Positions 51,152 through 60,104 of a stretch of DNA of 64,000 nt are shown here, piece after piece (position 1 is the first letter of the stretch; each line of letters starts with the position of its first letter). The stretch covers positions 45,078 to 109,077 of the forward strand of contig JAQNBH010000163.1 in the NCBI GenBank assembly GCA_028752905.1. The letters are read 5' to 3'. Source of the stretch: Cladorhizidae sp. MBARI D1340-BT2 (taxonomy: Eukaryota > Porifera > Demospongiae > Poecilosclerida > Cladorhizidae). The position numbers and the translations under genes are program-made. The notes under the pieces were generated by a model. The model searched no databases. It worked only from the letters and a program-made list of their open reading frames with translations, and was not told where the DNA came from.

Positions 51152-51826
51152 TTTACAACTTTAGAGCTCTGTAGATTCTGCAAACTTCATTATATGGACT
51201 TGATATATAGCTCAAAAGATAGGTCTCTGTGTGCTCTTTTTTGATACTAAAATATGTTTCATAGGATAACTATAGGCAAGTTACTAGAGCCTAAAGAGGA
51301 GGGACCTCAAAAACCTGCATCCCAAAGTCCCCATACAGAATAACTCCAGATTGCTAAGTGCAAAAAAATTGAAATTGGTACGAGTGGCTAGAGGAAGCCC
51401 TAGACTAGAGCATGCAATGATCTTATTCATTAGGCGTTAAAAATTTATTACCTGGTCAAGCGTGTGGGTGGAAAATTGAAGGTGTTGCTTTTACAACGCC
51501 TTCAATTTTCTACCCGCGCGCTTGACCAGGTAATAAATTTTTAACGCCTAATCAAAAAGGTGATTGCATAGAGGCGGGCTTCCACTAGCCACTCGTACCA
51601 TTTTTTATTTTTTTGGCACTTTGGAGTTATCTTGGCAGAGGTTGAGGCGATTCAGGCTTTTGAGGTCACTCCGCTTTAGAGTCTAGTAACTTGCCTATAG
51701 TTATACCTATGAAACATATTTTAGTATCAAAAGAGAGCACACAGAGAGACCTATCTTTTGAGCTATATATCAAGTCCATACCATGAAGTTTACAGAATCT
51801 ATGGAGCTCTAAAGTGGTAACCATAA
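51152..51826. repeat. Central palindrome of foldback copy 2
   Basis: The left arm, about 51152-51483, pairs with the right arm, about 51496-51826. Arms are about 330 bp and the loop about a dozen bases. Outer arms share ACTTTAGAGCTC. Inner arms share GGCGTTAAAAATTTATTACC, GGTCAAGCG and AAAATTGAAGG. The order of blocks matches copy 1, including the GGTCAAG...GGGTGG(A)AAAAT core, so the two are one family. The arms are diverged and carry small indels, indicating an old insertion. Confidence 0.88.
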
Positions 51827-52045
51827 GAAAAAAAGGGGATTGTCCCCCCTGAATTCAGGTAGGCTTCTTGATCGCCTTCCTGGGGGGATGGTGTGTGCAA
51901 AAGCCACTGTTAGTCCAGAATAGAGCATCCAAATCTTCTGTAACTTGGAATCCACCTTTCCAGTATGTTGAAGCATAGTTGGGTGAGATAAAAAAATAGT
52001 AATAAATTAAAAAAATTAAATTTAAATCCGACCCCTAGCACCCCC

Positions 52046-52260
52046 GAGCTTTATAAGCAGTTCCCATTGATGGGAAACACACTACACTAAGTACTACACT
52101 AAGTATGAGATCCAACATTACAAAATCATGACATTAATAATGTACAGATCAGTCCTATATTAGTTTAGATATTCTAGGGATGGCAATGACTAGAGCAATG
52201 CAATCTAACAAAATCTAACATGTTCAGCCCATCTTGTAGTAAACCGGCCCCAAGTTACTC
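52046..52260. other. AT-rich spacer before the 44-bp satellite
   Basis: No gene or known element is recognised. A perfect 12-bp direct duplication, ACTACACTAAGT, lies at 52081-52092 and 52093-52104. The satellite begins at about 52261 without a transition zone. Confidence 0.6.
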
Positions 52261-55200
52261 ATCACATGTAAGGCATTGGGTTGTCATGCCTAGAGTTAGG
52301 CACTATCACATGTAAGGCATTGGGTTGACATGTCTAGAGTTAGGCACTATCACATGTAAGGCATTGGGCTGTCATGCCTAGAGTTAGGTACTATCACATG
52401 TAAGGCATTGGGTTGTCATGCCTAGAGTTAGGCACTATCACATGTAAGGCATTAGGTTGTCATGCCTAGAGTTAGGCACTATCACATGTAAGGCATTGGG
52501 TTGTCATGCCTAGAGTTAGGCACTATCACATGTAAGGCATTGGGTTGTCATGCCTAGAGTTAGGCACTATCACATGTAAGGCATTGGGTTGTCATGCCTA
52601 GAGTTAGGCACTATCACATGTAAGGCATTGGGTTGTCATGTGTAGAGTTAGGCACTATCAGATGTAAGGCATTGGGTTGTCATGCCTAGAGTTAGGCACT
52701 ATCACATGTAAGGCATTGGGTTGTCATGCCTAGAGTTAGGCACTATCACATGTAAGGCATTGGGTTGTCATGTGTAGAGTTAGGCACTATCACATGTAAG
52801 GCATTGGGTTGTCATGCCTAGAGTTAGGCACTATCACATGTAAGGCATTGGGTTGTCATGTCTAGAGTTAGCACTATCACATGTAAGGCATTGGGTTGTC
52901 ATGCCTAGAGTTAGGCACTATCACATGTAAGGCATTGGGTTGTCATGCCTAGAGTTAGGCACTATCATATGTAAGGCATTGGGTTGTCATGCCTAGAGTT
53001 AGGCACTATCACATGTAAGGCATTGGGTTGTCATGCCTAGAGTTAGGCACTATCACATGTAAGGCATTGGGTTGTCATGCCTAGAGTTAGGCACTATCAC
53101 ATGTAAGGCATTGGGTTGTCATGTCTAGAGTTAGGCACTATCACATGTAAGGCATTGGGTTGTCATGCCTAGAGTTAGGCACTATCACATGTAAGGCATT
53201 GGGTTGTCATGCCTAGAGTTAGGCACTATCACATGTAAGGCATTGGGTTGTCATGTCTAGAGTTAGGCACTATCACATGTAAGGCATTGGGTTGTCATGC
53301 CTAGAGTTAGGCACTATCACATGTAAGGCATTGGGTTGTCATGCCTAGAGTTAGGCACTATCACATGTAAGGCATTGGGTTGTCATGCCTAGAGTTAGGC
53401 ACTATCACATGTAAGGCATTGGGTTGTCATGCCTAGAGTTAGGCACTATCACATGTAAGGCATTGGGTTGTCATGTCTAGAGTTAGGCACTATCACATGT
53501 AAGGCATTGGGTTGTCATGCCTAGAGTTAGGCACTCACATGTAAGGCATTGGGTTGTCATGCCTAGAGTTAGGCACTATCACATGTAAGGCATTGGGTTG
53601 TCATGTCTAGAGTTAGGCACTATCACATGTAAGGCATTGGGTTGTCATGCCTAGAGTTAGGCACTATCACATGTAAGGCATTGGGTTGTCATGCCTAGAG
53701 TTAGGCACTATCACATGTAAGGCATTGGGTTGTCATGCCTAGAGTAAGAGTTAGGCACTATCACATGTAAGGCATTGGGTTGTCATGCCTAGAGTTAGGC
53801 ACTATCACATGTAAGGCATTGGGTTGTCATGCCTAGAGTTAGGCACTATCACATGTAAGGCATTGGGTTGTCATGCCTAGAGTTAGGCACTATCACATGT
53901 AAGGCATTGGGTTGTCATGCCTAGAGTTAGGCACTATCACATGTAAGGCATTGGGTTGTCATGCCTAGAGTTAGGCACTATCACATGTAAGGTATTGGGT
54001 TGTCATGCCTAGAGTTAGGCACTATCACATGTAAGGCATTGGGTTGTCATGCCTAGAGTTAGGCACTATCACATGTAAGGCATTGGGTTGTCATGCCTAG
54101 AGTTAGGCACTATCACATGTAAGGCATTGGGTTGTCATGCCTAGAGTTAGGCACTATCACATGTAAGGCATTGGGTTGTCATGCCTAGAGTTAGCCTATC
54201 ACATGTAAGGCATTGGGTTGTCATGCCTAGAGTTAGGCACTATCACATGTAAGGCATTGGGTTGTCATGCCTATAGTTAGGCACTATCACATGTAAGGCA
54301 TTGGGTTGTCATGCCTAGAGTTAGGCACTATCACATGTAAGGCATTGGGTTGTCATGCCTAGAGTTAGGCACTATCACATGTAAGGCATTGGGTTGTCAT
54401 GCCTAGAGTTAGGCACTATCACTTGTAAGGCATTGGGTTGTCATGCCTAGAGTTAGGCACTATCACATGTAAGGCATTGGGTTGACATGCCTAGAGTTAG
54501 GCACTATCACATGTAAGGCATTGGGTTGTCATGTCTAGAGTTAGGCACTATCACATGTAAGGCATTGGGTTGTCATGCCTAGAGTTAGGCACTATCACAT
54601 GTAAGGCATTGGGTTGTCATGCCTAGAGTTAGGCACTATCACATGTAAGGCATTGGGTTGTCATGCCTAGAGTTAGGCACTATCACATGTAAGGCATTGG
54701 GTTGTCATGCCTAGAGTTAGGCACTATCACATGTAAGGCATTGGGTTGTCATGCCTAGAGTTAGGCACTATCACATGTAAGGCATTGGGTTGTCATGCCT
54801 AGAGTTAGGCACTATCACATGTAAGGCATTGGGTTGTCATGCCTAGAGTTACTATCACATGTAAGGCATTGGGTTGTCATGTCTAGAGTTACTGTAGGCA
54901 CTATCACATGTAAGGCATTGGGTTGTCATGCCTAGAGTTAGGTACTATCACATGTAAGGCATTGGGTTGTCATGCCTAGAGTTACTGTAGGCACTATCAC
55001 ATGTAAGGCATTGGGTTGTCATGCCTAGAGTTAGGCACTATCACATGTAAGACATTGGGTTGTCATGCCTAGAGTTAGGTACTATCACATGTAAGGCATT
55101 GGGTTGTCATGCCTAGAGTTAGGCACTATCACATGTAAGGCATTGGGTTGTCATGCCTAGAGTTAAGCACTATCACATGTAAGGCATTGGGTTGTCATGC

Positions 55201-57000
55201 CTAGAGTTAGGCACTATCACATGTAAGGCATTGGGTTGTCATGCCTAGAGTTAGGCACTATCACATGTAAGGCATTGGGTTGTCATGCCTAGAGTTAGGC
55301 ACTATCACATGTAAGGCATTGGGTTGTCATGCCTAGAGTTAGGCACTATCACATGTAAGGCATTGGGTTGTCATGCCTAGAGTTAGGCACTATCACATGT
55401 AAGGCATTGGGTTATCATGTCTAGAGTTAGGCACTATCACATGTAAGGCATTGGGTTGTCATGCCTAGAGTTAGGCACTATCACATGTAAGGCATTGGGT
55501 TGTCATGCCTAGAGTTAGGCACTATCACATGTAAGGCATTGGGTTGTCATGCCTAGAGTTAAGCACTATCACATGTAAGGCATTGGGTTGTCATGCCTAG
55601 AGTTAGGCACTATCACATGTAAGGCATTGGGTTGTCATGCCTAGAGTTAGGCACTATCACATGTAAGGCATTGGGTTGTCATGCCTAGAGTTAGGCACTA
55701 TCACATGTAAGGCATTGGGTTGTCATGTCTAGAGTTAGGCTAGCACATGTAAGGCATTGGGTTGTCATGCCTAGAGTTAGGCACTATCACATGTAAGGCA
55801 TTGGGTTGTCATGTCTAGAGTTAGGCACTATCACATGTAAGGCATTGGGTTGTCATGCCTAGAGTTAGGCACTATCACATGTAAGGCATTGGGTTGTCAT
55901 GCCTAGAGTTAAGCACTATCACATGTAAGGCATTGGGTTGTCATGCCTAGAGTTAGGCACTATCACATGTAAGGCATTGGGTTGTCATGCCTAGAGTTAG
56001 GCACTATCACATGTAAGGCATTGGGTTGTCATGCCTAGAGTTAGGCACTATCACATGTAAGGCATTGGGTTGTCATGTCTAGAGTTAGGCACTATCACAT
56101 GTAAGGCATTGGGTTGTCATGCCTAGAGTTAGGCACTATCACATGTAAGGCATTGGGTTGTCATGTCTAGAGTTAGGCACTATCACATGTAAGGCATTGG
56201 GTTGTCATGTCTAGAGTTAGACACTATCACATGTAAGGCATTGGGTTGTCATGCCTAGAGTTAGGTACTATCACATGTAAGGCATTGGGTTGTCATGTCT
56301 AGAGTTAGGCACTATCACATGTAAGGCATTGGGTTGTCATGCCTAGAGTTAGGCACTATCACATGTAAGGCATTGGGTTGTCATGCCTAGAGTTAGGCAC
56401 TATCACATGTAAGGCATTGGGTTGTCATGCCTAGAGTTAGGCACTATCACATGTAAGGCATTGGGTTGTCATGCCTAGAGTTAGGCACTATCACATGTAA
56501 GGCATTGGGTTGGCATGCCTAGAGTTAGGCACTATCACATGTAAGGCATTGGGTTGTCATGCCTAGAGTTAGGCACTATCACATGTAAGGCATTGGGTTG
56601 TCATGCCTAGAGTTAGGCACTATCACATGTAAGGCATTGGGTTGTCATGCCTAGAGTTAGGCACTATCACATGTAAGGCATTGGGTTGTCATGCCTAGAG
56701 TTAGGCAATATCACATTTAAGGCATTGGGTTGTCATGCCTAGAGTTAGGCACTATCACATGTAAGGCATTGGGTTGTCATGTCTAGAGTTAGGCACTATC
56801 ACATGTAAGGCATTGGGTTGTCATGCCTAGAGTTAGGCACTATCACATGTAAGGCATTGGGTTGACATGTCTAGAGTTAGTCACTAGCACATGTAAGGCA
56901 TTGGGTTGTCATGTCTAGAGTTAGGCACTATCACATGTAAGGCATTGGGTTGTCATGTCTAGAGTTTGGCACTATCACATGTAAGGCATTGGGTTGTCAT
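52261..57000. repeat. 44-bp satellite array, about 108 units
   Basis: A typical unit is 52485-52528. Its key blocks are CACATGTAAGGCATTGGG, TTGTCATGCCTAGAG and TTAGGCACTAT. Each unit holds the 6-bp palindrome ACATGT and a potential hairpin, TGCCTA-GAGT-TAGGCA. The common variant is GTCTAGAG for GCCTAGAG, which breaks the hairpin stem. A few units have small indels, for example near 52870, 53535, 53747, 54193, 54850-54895 and 55740. It shares no sequence with the 36-bp satellite. The unit carries stops in the frames checked and is not coding. Confidence 0.98.
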
Positions 57001-57046
57001 CAGGGGCGGATCTAGGATTTTGAGAAGGCGGGGGGGGGGGGGGGGG
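57001..57046 (+). mobile_element. Possible hAT-like transposon terminus with G17 tract
   Basis: The satellite stops in mid-unit at 57000 and the next bases are CAGGGGCGGATCTAGG, followed by a run of 17 Gs at 57030-57046. A CAGGGGCGGATC-type start is familiar from the ends of hAT-superfamily non-autonomous elements. No matching reverse-complement end and no second copy of the flanking octamer GTTGTCAT was found downstream. The call rests on the terminal motif alone. Confidence 0.3.
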
Positions 57047-57570
57047 TTTACCACTAGTCCACTACCTCATTGGAGTGTGGATGGGGTGGTAGGTTTTACT
57101 TTTTACTGTGATCAGGTCACTTTAAAAAAAAAATTTTATACATTGGGAAGGATACTTTATTAGTTTTACATAAACATTAGCTGTACAGGAACAGATTGAT
57201 ACACAAAAACTTTAGCACTATGGAGAAGAAAAAAATTTGCTCTAGCTATAGCCATTAACAAAATGATGGGTGCAACAACTAGATTCAAAATTATTATTTA
57301 TAACTGTGTATAATTTATAACTGTTATATACAACTATATAATCCAGTTCAAAAATATATTTACAGTTATCCTATATACTCATCAAATAATATTGAGTTGC
57401 AGAAGAGGCGCCTGGGATTTCTTCGTATGTAAGACAATGTTTCAACCATATTCTGTGGTATTCCGTTTTCTTTTGAGAGCCAGAAGGCTTTCCAGCGCTG
57501 GAGCTCTCTCTAAATGAAGAAATGTTTCTAATTTCACATAATTATATACATGTTTACATTGTATCAGGTG
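57047..57570. other. Unassigned AT-rich sequence
   Basis: No supported gene. An AATAAA hexamer is present on the minus strand (57156-57161), but no credible reading frame leads to it. A minus-strand frame at 57442-57633 overlaps the Penelope-like fragment and looks like a shadow. Part of this segment may belong to the element that starts at 57001. Confidence 0.4.
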
Positions 57571-57776
57571 CCCAAGTTGTATCCTCTGGATCCAATCTGC
57601 AGAGTGAAATTGTAAATACCAAAATACAGCCATATGAACAACTGCTCAAAGCCAGAAGGGAATACAAGATAAGTAAGTCCTCCCCTGATAAATGCGACTC
57701 TCACCTCCAGTTCATTCAGCAATGCATCAGGGAAGACATCACTCACTTCACCCACTTAGATTACGCAATATTATGA
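57571..57776 (+). pseudogene. Penelope-like element, N-terminal fragment (copy A)
   Basis: The frame ending at the stop 57774-57776 reads LLKARREYK, then KCDSHLQFIQQCIRED. The second block resembles the conserved N-terminal motif of Penelope-like element ORFs (H-x2-FL-x2-C-x5-P-x-GL, preceded by a basic helix). The DNA is homologous to copy B: both begin with CCCAAG..(T)ATCCTCTGGATCCAAT and both carry the LLKARR(E/D)Y and QQCIR(E/D)D blocks. Copy A stops after this motif. It lies on the same strand as copy B and about 430 bp upstream, an arrangement that could reflect the partial tandem structure common in this class. A chance neighbouring insertion is also possible. Confidence 0.6.
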
Positions 57777-58204
57777 TGTCACAATCCAATTTTTGTCTAT
57801 ATAACCACCCTTCTTTCTGCTGGGTGCTTTTCTCTCATTTCACGGAAGCCCTGCCAGATCGGGGCGAAATATATGAATGAGAAAGTTTATTGAAGCATGA
57901 AATTACAACTCTGCCAGAAATAAGAGAAAAATAAGAAACAGCCATCACAAATAACCAGCAGAAAACAAGCTCTTTATGAGAATCAGAACTAGGTCCATGG
58001 CCAGAACCAGCTCGGACTTCAGTTTACCCACTAATGACAACACAATGGTGCTGCTCAGGCTGGGCCCAGAATCCTGAGCCCCAGCCCTAACCCATAGCCC
58101 TAGCCCTAGAATCCAAACCAGTTGTGGCCTTGGACCTTGTCATAATACTCATAGAGCACATAACCCTGAGCCCCAGCCCTAACTGATAGCCCATTACGGG
58201 ATCA
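57777..58204. other. Unassigned sequence between PLE fragments
   Basis: No gene is supported. TCTCATT and AATGAGA (about 57833 and 57883) can pair around a segment containing GATCGGGGCGAAAT. Part of this recalls a hammerhead-ribozyme end, but the conserved CTGANGA box is not intact. An 18-bp direct repeat, CTGAGCCCCAGCCCTAAC, occurs near 58075 and 58163. Homology between PLE copies A and B does not extend into this segment. Confidence 0.4.
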
Positions 58205-58230
58205 CCCAAGCCATATCCTCTGGATCCAAT

Positions 58231-58249
58231 TTAACACTTAGCGGACCGT
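58231..58249. repeat. Left TTAA duplication and TIR of the piggyBac-like element
   Basis: TTAA is followed by CACTTAGCGGACCGT. Just inside, CACGTTTA (58252-58259) pairs with TAAACGTG (58269-58276) as a subterminal hairpin. Confidence 0.85.
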
Positions 58250-58570
58250 ACCACGTTTAATTGAAAAGTAAACGTGAGATTATTAAATTCGAACGCGCAT
58301 CTATTCCCAGAGACCGAGGATGCGTTTAACGGTGGGCAATATTTAGTTTTCCTCGTGTTCCAAGAAGTGGAGGCTTGATAGACAACTTCTAGGTACTACT
58401 CCTCTCTATGATTACTTACTGGTACTTCATTACTCAAATCTCAAAAGGTTTTTCAAGTATATGAGCTGATAATAATTAAAAAAAGTAAAGAGAAGAACTC
58501 TTGTTACCAAGGTGAGTAAGTAACTTTACTTCAGCTAACCTAGTGGTTTCTTTTATGACTGTTAGATCAA

Positions 58571-58862
58571 GCTAAATAGTGTATGAATAGTAAATAGTTT
58601 AGCTAGCGCATCTAAATAGTGTTGGAATAGTAAATAATTTAGCTAGCGTAGCTAAATAGCTAGCTAGCCCACCCTTGTAGCTAACTAGCTAGCGCTTCAT
58701 GTAGCTAGCTAGCTATCGGACCCATGTAGCTAGCTAGCTATCGGACCCAAGTAGCTAACCAGCTAGCGCTCCCATATAGCTAGCTGGCTAAAGCGCTAGC
58801 AAGCTAGCGCCCCCATATAGCTAGTTAGCAGTTAAATGGCTATCTAGCTTAGCTAAATAGCC
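58571..58862. repeat. TAGC-rich tandem repeats inside the piggyBac-like element
   Basis: Two imperfect ~41-bp copies, beginning CTAAATAGTGT and ending TTTAGCTAGCG, lie at about 58571 and 58612. They are followed by runs of TAGCTAGC with a ~25-bp period that includes GTAGCTAGCTAGCTATCGGA. The TAGC/GCTA core is self-complementary, so the stretch is full of small hairpins. It lies beyond the 3' end of the transposase remnant. Confidence 0.8.
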
Positions 58863-59045
58863 TTTTCTTTCCTGAGAAAACTGTGTGATTTTGTTATATA
58901 GTCCTTGCTCACATTCAGTTGTTCACTTATTAATATATTTTACATATAGGATTGCAGCAACATCTGTGATGAAGCAACATCTGTCATGTAATCATAACCA
59001 TGAAACTAGGATGAAGGTATACTTATATAGATTCAGTCTTCTGTT

Positions 59046-59851
59046 TTATATGTCCTCTGTGAGTGGTAGGTGTGGAGTGGAGTGTGTTAGGCAGGCACCA
59101 CATCTATACAGGGTGAGGTGTCTGGTGCCATCCTGCCATTGCAGAAAGCACAGTCACACCTCTGACTTCCTCACACTTGGTAATGGTGTTCCTTGCCATT
59201 CAGCCTGTTTGCCCTTCAGCTGTTCTTGGGCCTACTTCGGCTCAGCATGTGCATTGGTCCTGTCAATGGTAAACTTGAGCATGGTTGGACCAAAGAATAG
59301 TTGAAAACAATCTTCAGCACTTTGGCAGGATGGAGGAACATTAGGTCATGGTTGAAGGATGTATGGGCTACTCTGCAATGTCATCTAGAATTTAAAAAGA
59401 AATAATAATGGTTTATATTAAAGTTTGCTTGATATAAAACATTTGTCTGTGTAGTACCTAATACCTAATAATATTAATTGTTATTGTTCTTTTATTCCAG
59501 GAATGTCATACTTCCCCCAGCAGTTGTCCACATATATTGGCTAGCATCCACACGGCTGGTTCCACTTCCAACTGATCTTCCTCTACTCTGCTATCCTCTT
59601 CCTGCAGCTCTTCCCTTCCTCTGCTGTCCTCTACCTGTAGCTCTTCCCTTCCTCTGCTGTCCTCTACCTGCAGCTCTTCCCCTATTGCGATGACCTCCCA
59701 TTGACATCTGCTGACTTAGTCCTATCACTGTATCTCTCCCACTTGCTCCAACATCCATACTTGCACTCTCATCCTTGGTCTCATAAAAATTGCTACTCAT
59801 ATCTATTTCATCACCCCCTACAACTATTTGAGTCACAGTATGTACAATCAC
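59046..59851 (-). pseudogene. piggyBac-like transposase remnant
   Basis: Read on the minus strand from 59851, the first part is a low-complexity N-terminus rich in Gly, Arg and Gln. It continues, past a stop near 59593, to SQYMWTTAGGSM. After a probable intron (acceptor TTCTAG at about 59385) comes PNVPPSCQ, AEDCFQLFFG and LKFTIDRTNAHAE. These match the opening of the piggyBac DDE domain (S-x-D-x-F-x-LFF...I-x3-TN-x-YA). The frame is then broken and jumps to GTRHLTLYRCGAC, which fits the T-x3-C-x2-C part of the C-terminal cysteine-rich domain, ending at a stop at 59046-59048. The roughly 350 residues with the three catalytic aspartates are missing, so this copy cannot move itself. Confidence 0.7.
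59575..59680. repeat. 33-bp tandem repeat in the transposase N-terminus
   Basis: Two near-identical 33-bp units lie at 59608-59640 and 59641-59673, with decayed partial units on both sides. On the minus strand each encodes 11 residues of the type GRGQQRKGRA. Expansion of a basic Gly/Arg stretch fits a disordered N-terminal region. Confidence 0.8.
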
Positions 59852-59884
59852 CCAATTCCATTATCATCAGATAACATCTCTAGT

Positions 59885-59918
59885 AGAGTGTGGGTATCAT
59901 AAGAGTGTGGGTATCATA
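59885..59918. repeat. 17-bp direct duplication
   Basis: AGAGTGTGGGTATCATA is present twice head to tail (59885-59901, 59902-59918) between the transposase start and the right terminus. It may lie in the transposase promoter region; no function can be shown. Confidence 0.8.
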
Positions 59919-59984
59919 ACCACACGCCATTCATAGCTAACAACCACGAACCGCAGTATTAAAAAAATCAAAATGAAGTGGCTG

Positions 59985-60083
59985 TCACGATATCGTGACG
60001 TTGGTCTACAGGTGACAATTACTACTCACGAATACCGTGACAATGGTCTTATAGATACGCCTGCGCGTGTCACGAATTCGTGA
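59985..60083. promoter_or_regulatory. Three iterated subterminal palindromes
   Basis: TCACGATATCGTGA (59985-59998), TCACGAATACCGTGA (60026-60040) and TCACGAATTCGTGA (60070-60083) lie about 42 bp apart beside the right TIR. Each is followed at once by C(G/A)(T/A)(T/C/A)GGTC-like sequence resembling the TIR's ACGGTC. Regularly spaced copies at one end suggest transposase binding sites or iterated internal TIR pieces. Binding is inferred from layout only. Confidence 0.55.
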
Positions 60084-60085
60084 CA

Positions 60086-60104
60086 ACGGTCCGCTAAGTG
60101 TTAA
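60086..60104. repeat. Right TIR and TTAA duplication of the piggyBac-like element
   Basis: ACGGTCCGCTAAGTG followed by TTAA, an exact inverted match to the left end. Confidence 0.85.

Larger units (their letters stand above)
50509..52045. mobile_element. Foldback DNA element, copy 2, with 15-bp TIRs
   Basis: GGGGGTGCTAGGGGT at 50509-50523 is the exact reverse complement of ACCCCTAGCACCCCC at 52031-52045. The 1,537 bp between them holds the large palindrome of copy 2 and no open frame of note. Terminal inverted repeats plus a central foldback suggest a non-autonomous DNA transposon. I could not identify a clean target-site duplication, and no superfamily can be assigned. Confidence 0.55.
58235..60100 (-). 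mobile_element. piggyBac-like DNA transposon, internally deleted
   Basis: The ends are CACTTAGCGGACCGT (58235-58249) and its exact reverse complement (60086-60100). TTAA lies outside each end (58231-58234, 60101-60104), the target duplication used by piggyBac. Removing the element joins GGATCCAAT to the sequence that follows it in PLE copy A, so the empty site is visible in this same window. The 1,866 bp carries pieces of a piggyBac transposase on the minus strand, lacking the catalytic core. The TIR starts CAC, whereas many piggyBac elements start CCY, so the subfamily is uncertain. Confidence 0.85.

Noticed and set aside
57156..57161. Polyadenylation signal of a minus-strand host gene
   Set aside because: No exon-like reading frame with conserved sequence leads to it; AT-rich context makes the hexamer likely by chance.
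57829..57890. Hammerhead ribozyme of a Penelope-like element
   Set aside because: GGGGCGAAAT and a flanking 7-bp stem are suggestive, but the essential CTGANGA box is not present in the right place. At best it is decayed, and I cannot fold it reliably by eye.
58885..59304. 139-codon plus-strand frame with several Cys and His
   Set aside because: It lies opposite the piggyBac transposase remnant, whose conserved DDE-start motifs read on the minus strand. It is a shadow frame.
59478..59693. 71-codon plus-strand Leu/Pro repeat frame
   Set aside because: It is the antisense of the 33-bp tandem repeat in the transposase N-terminus.
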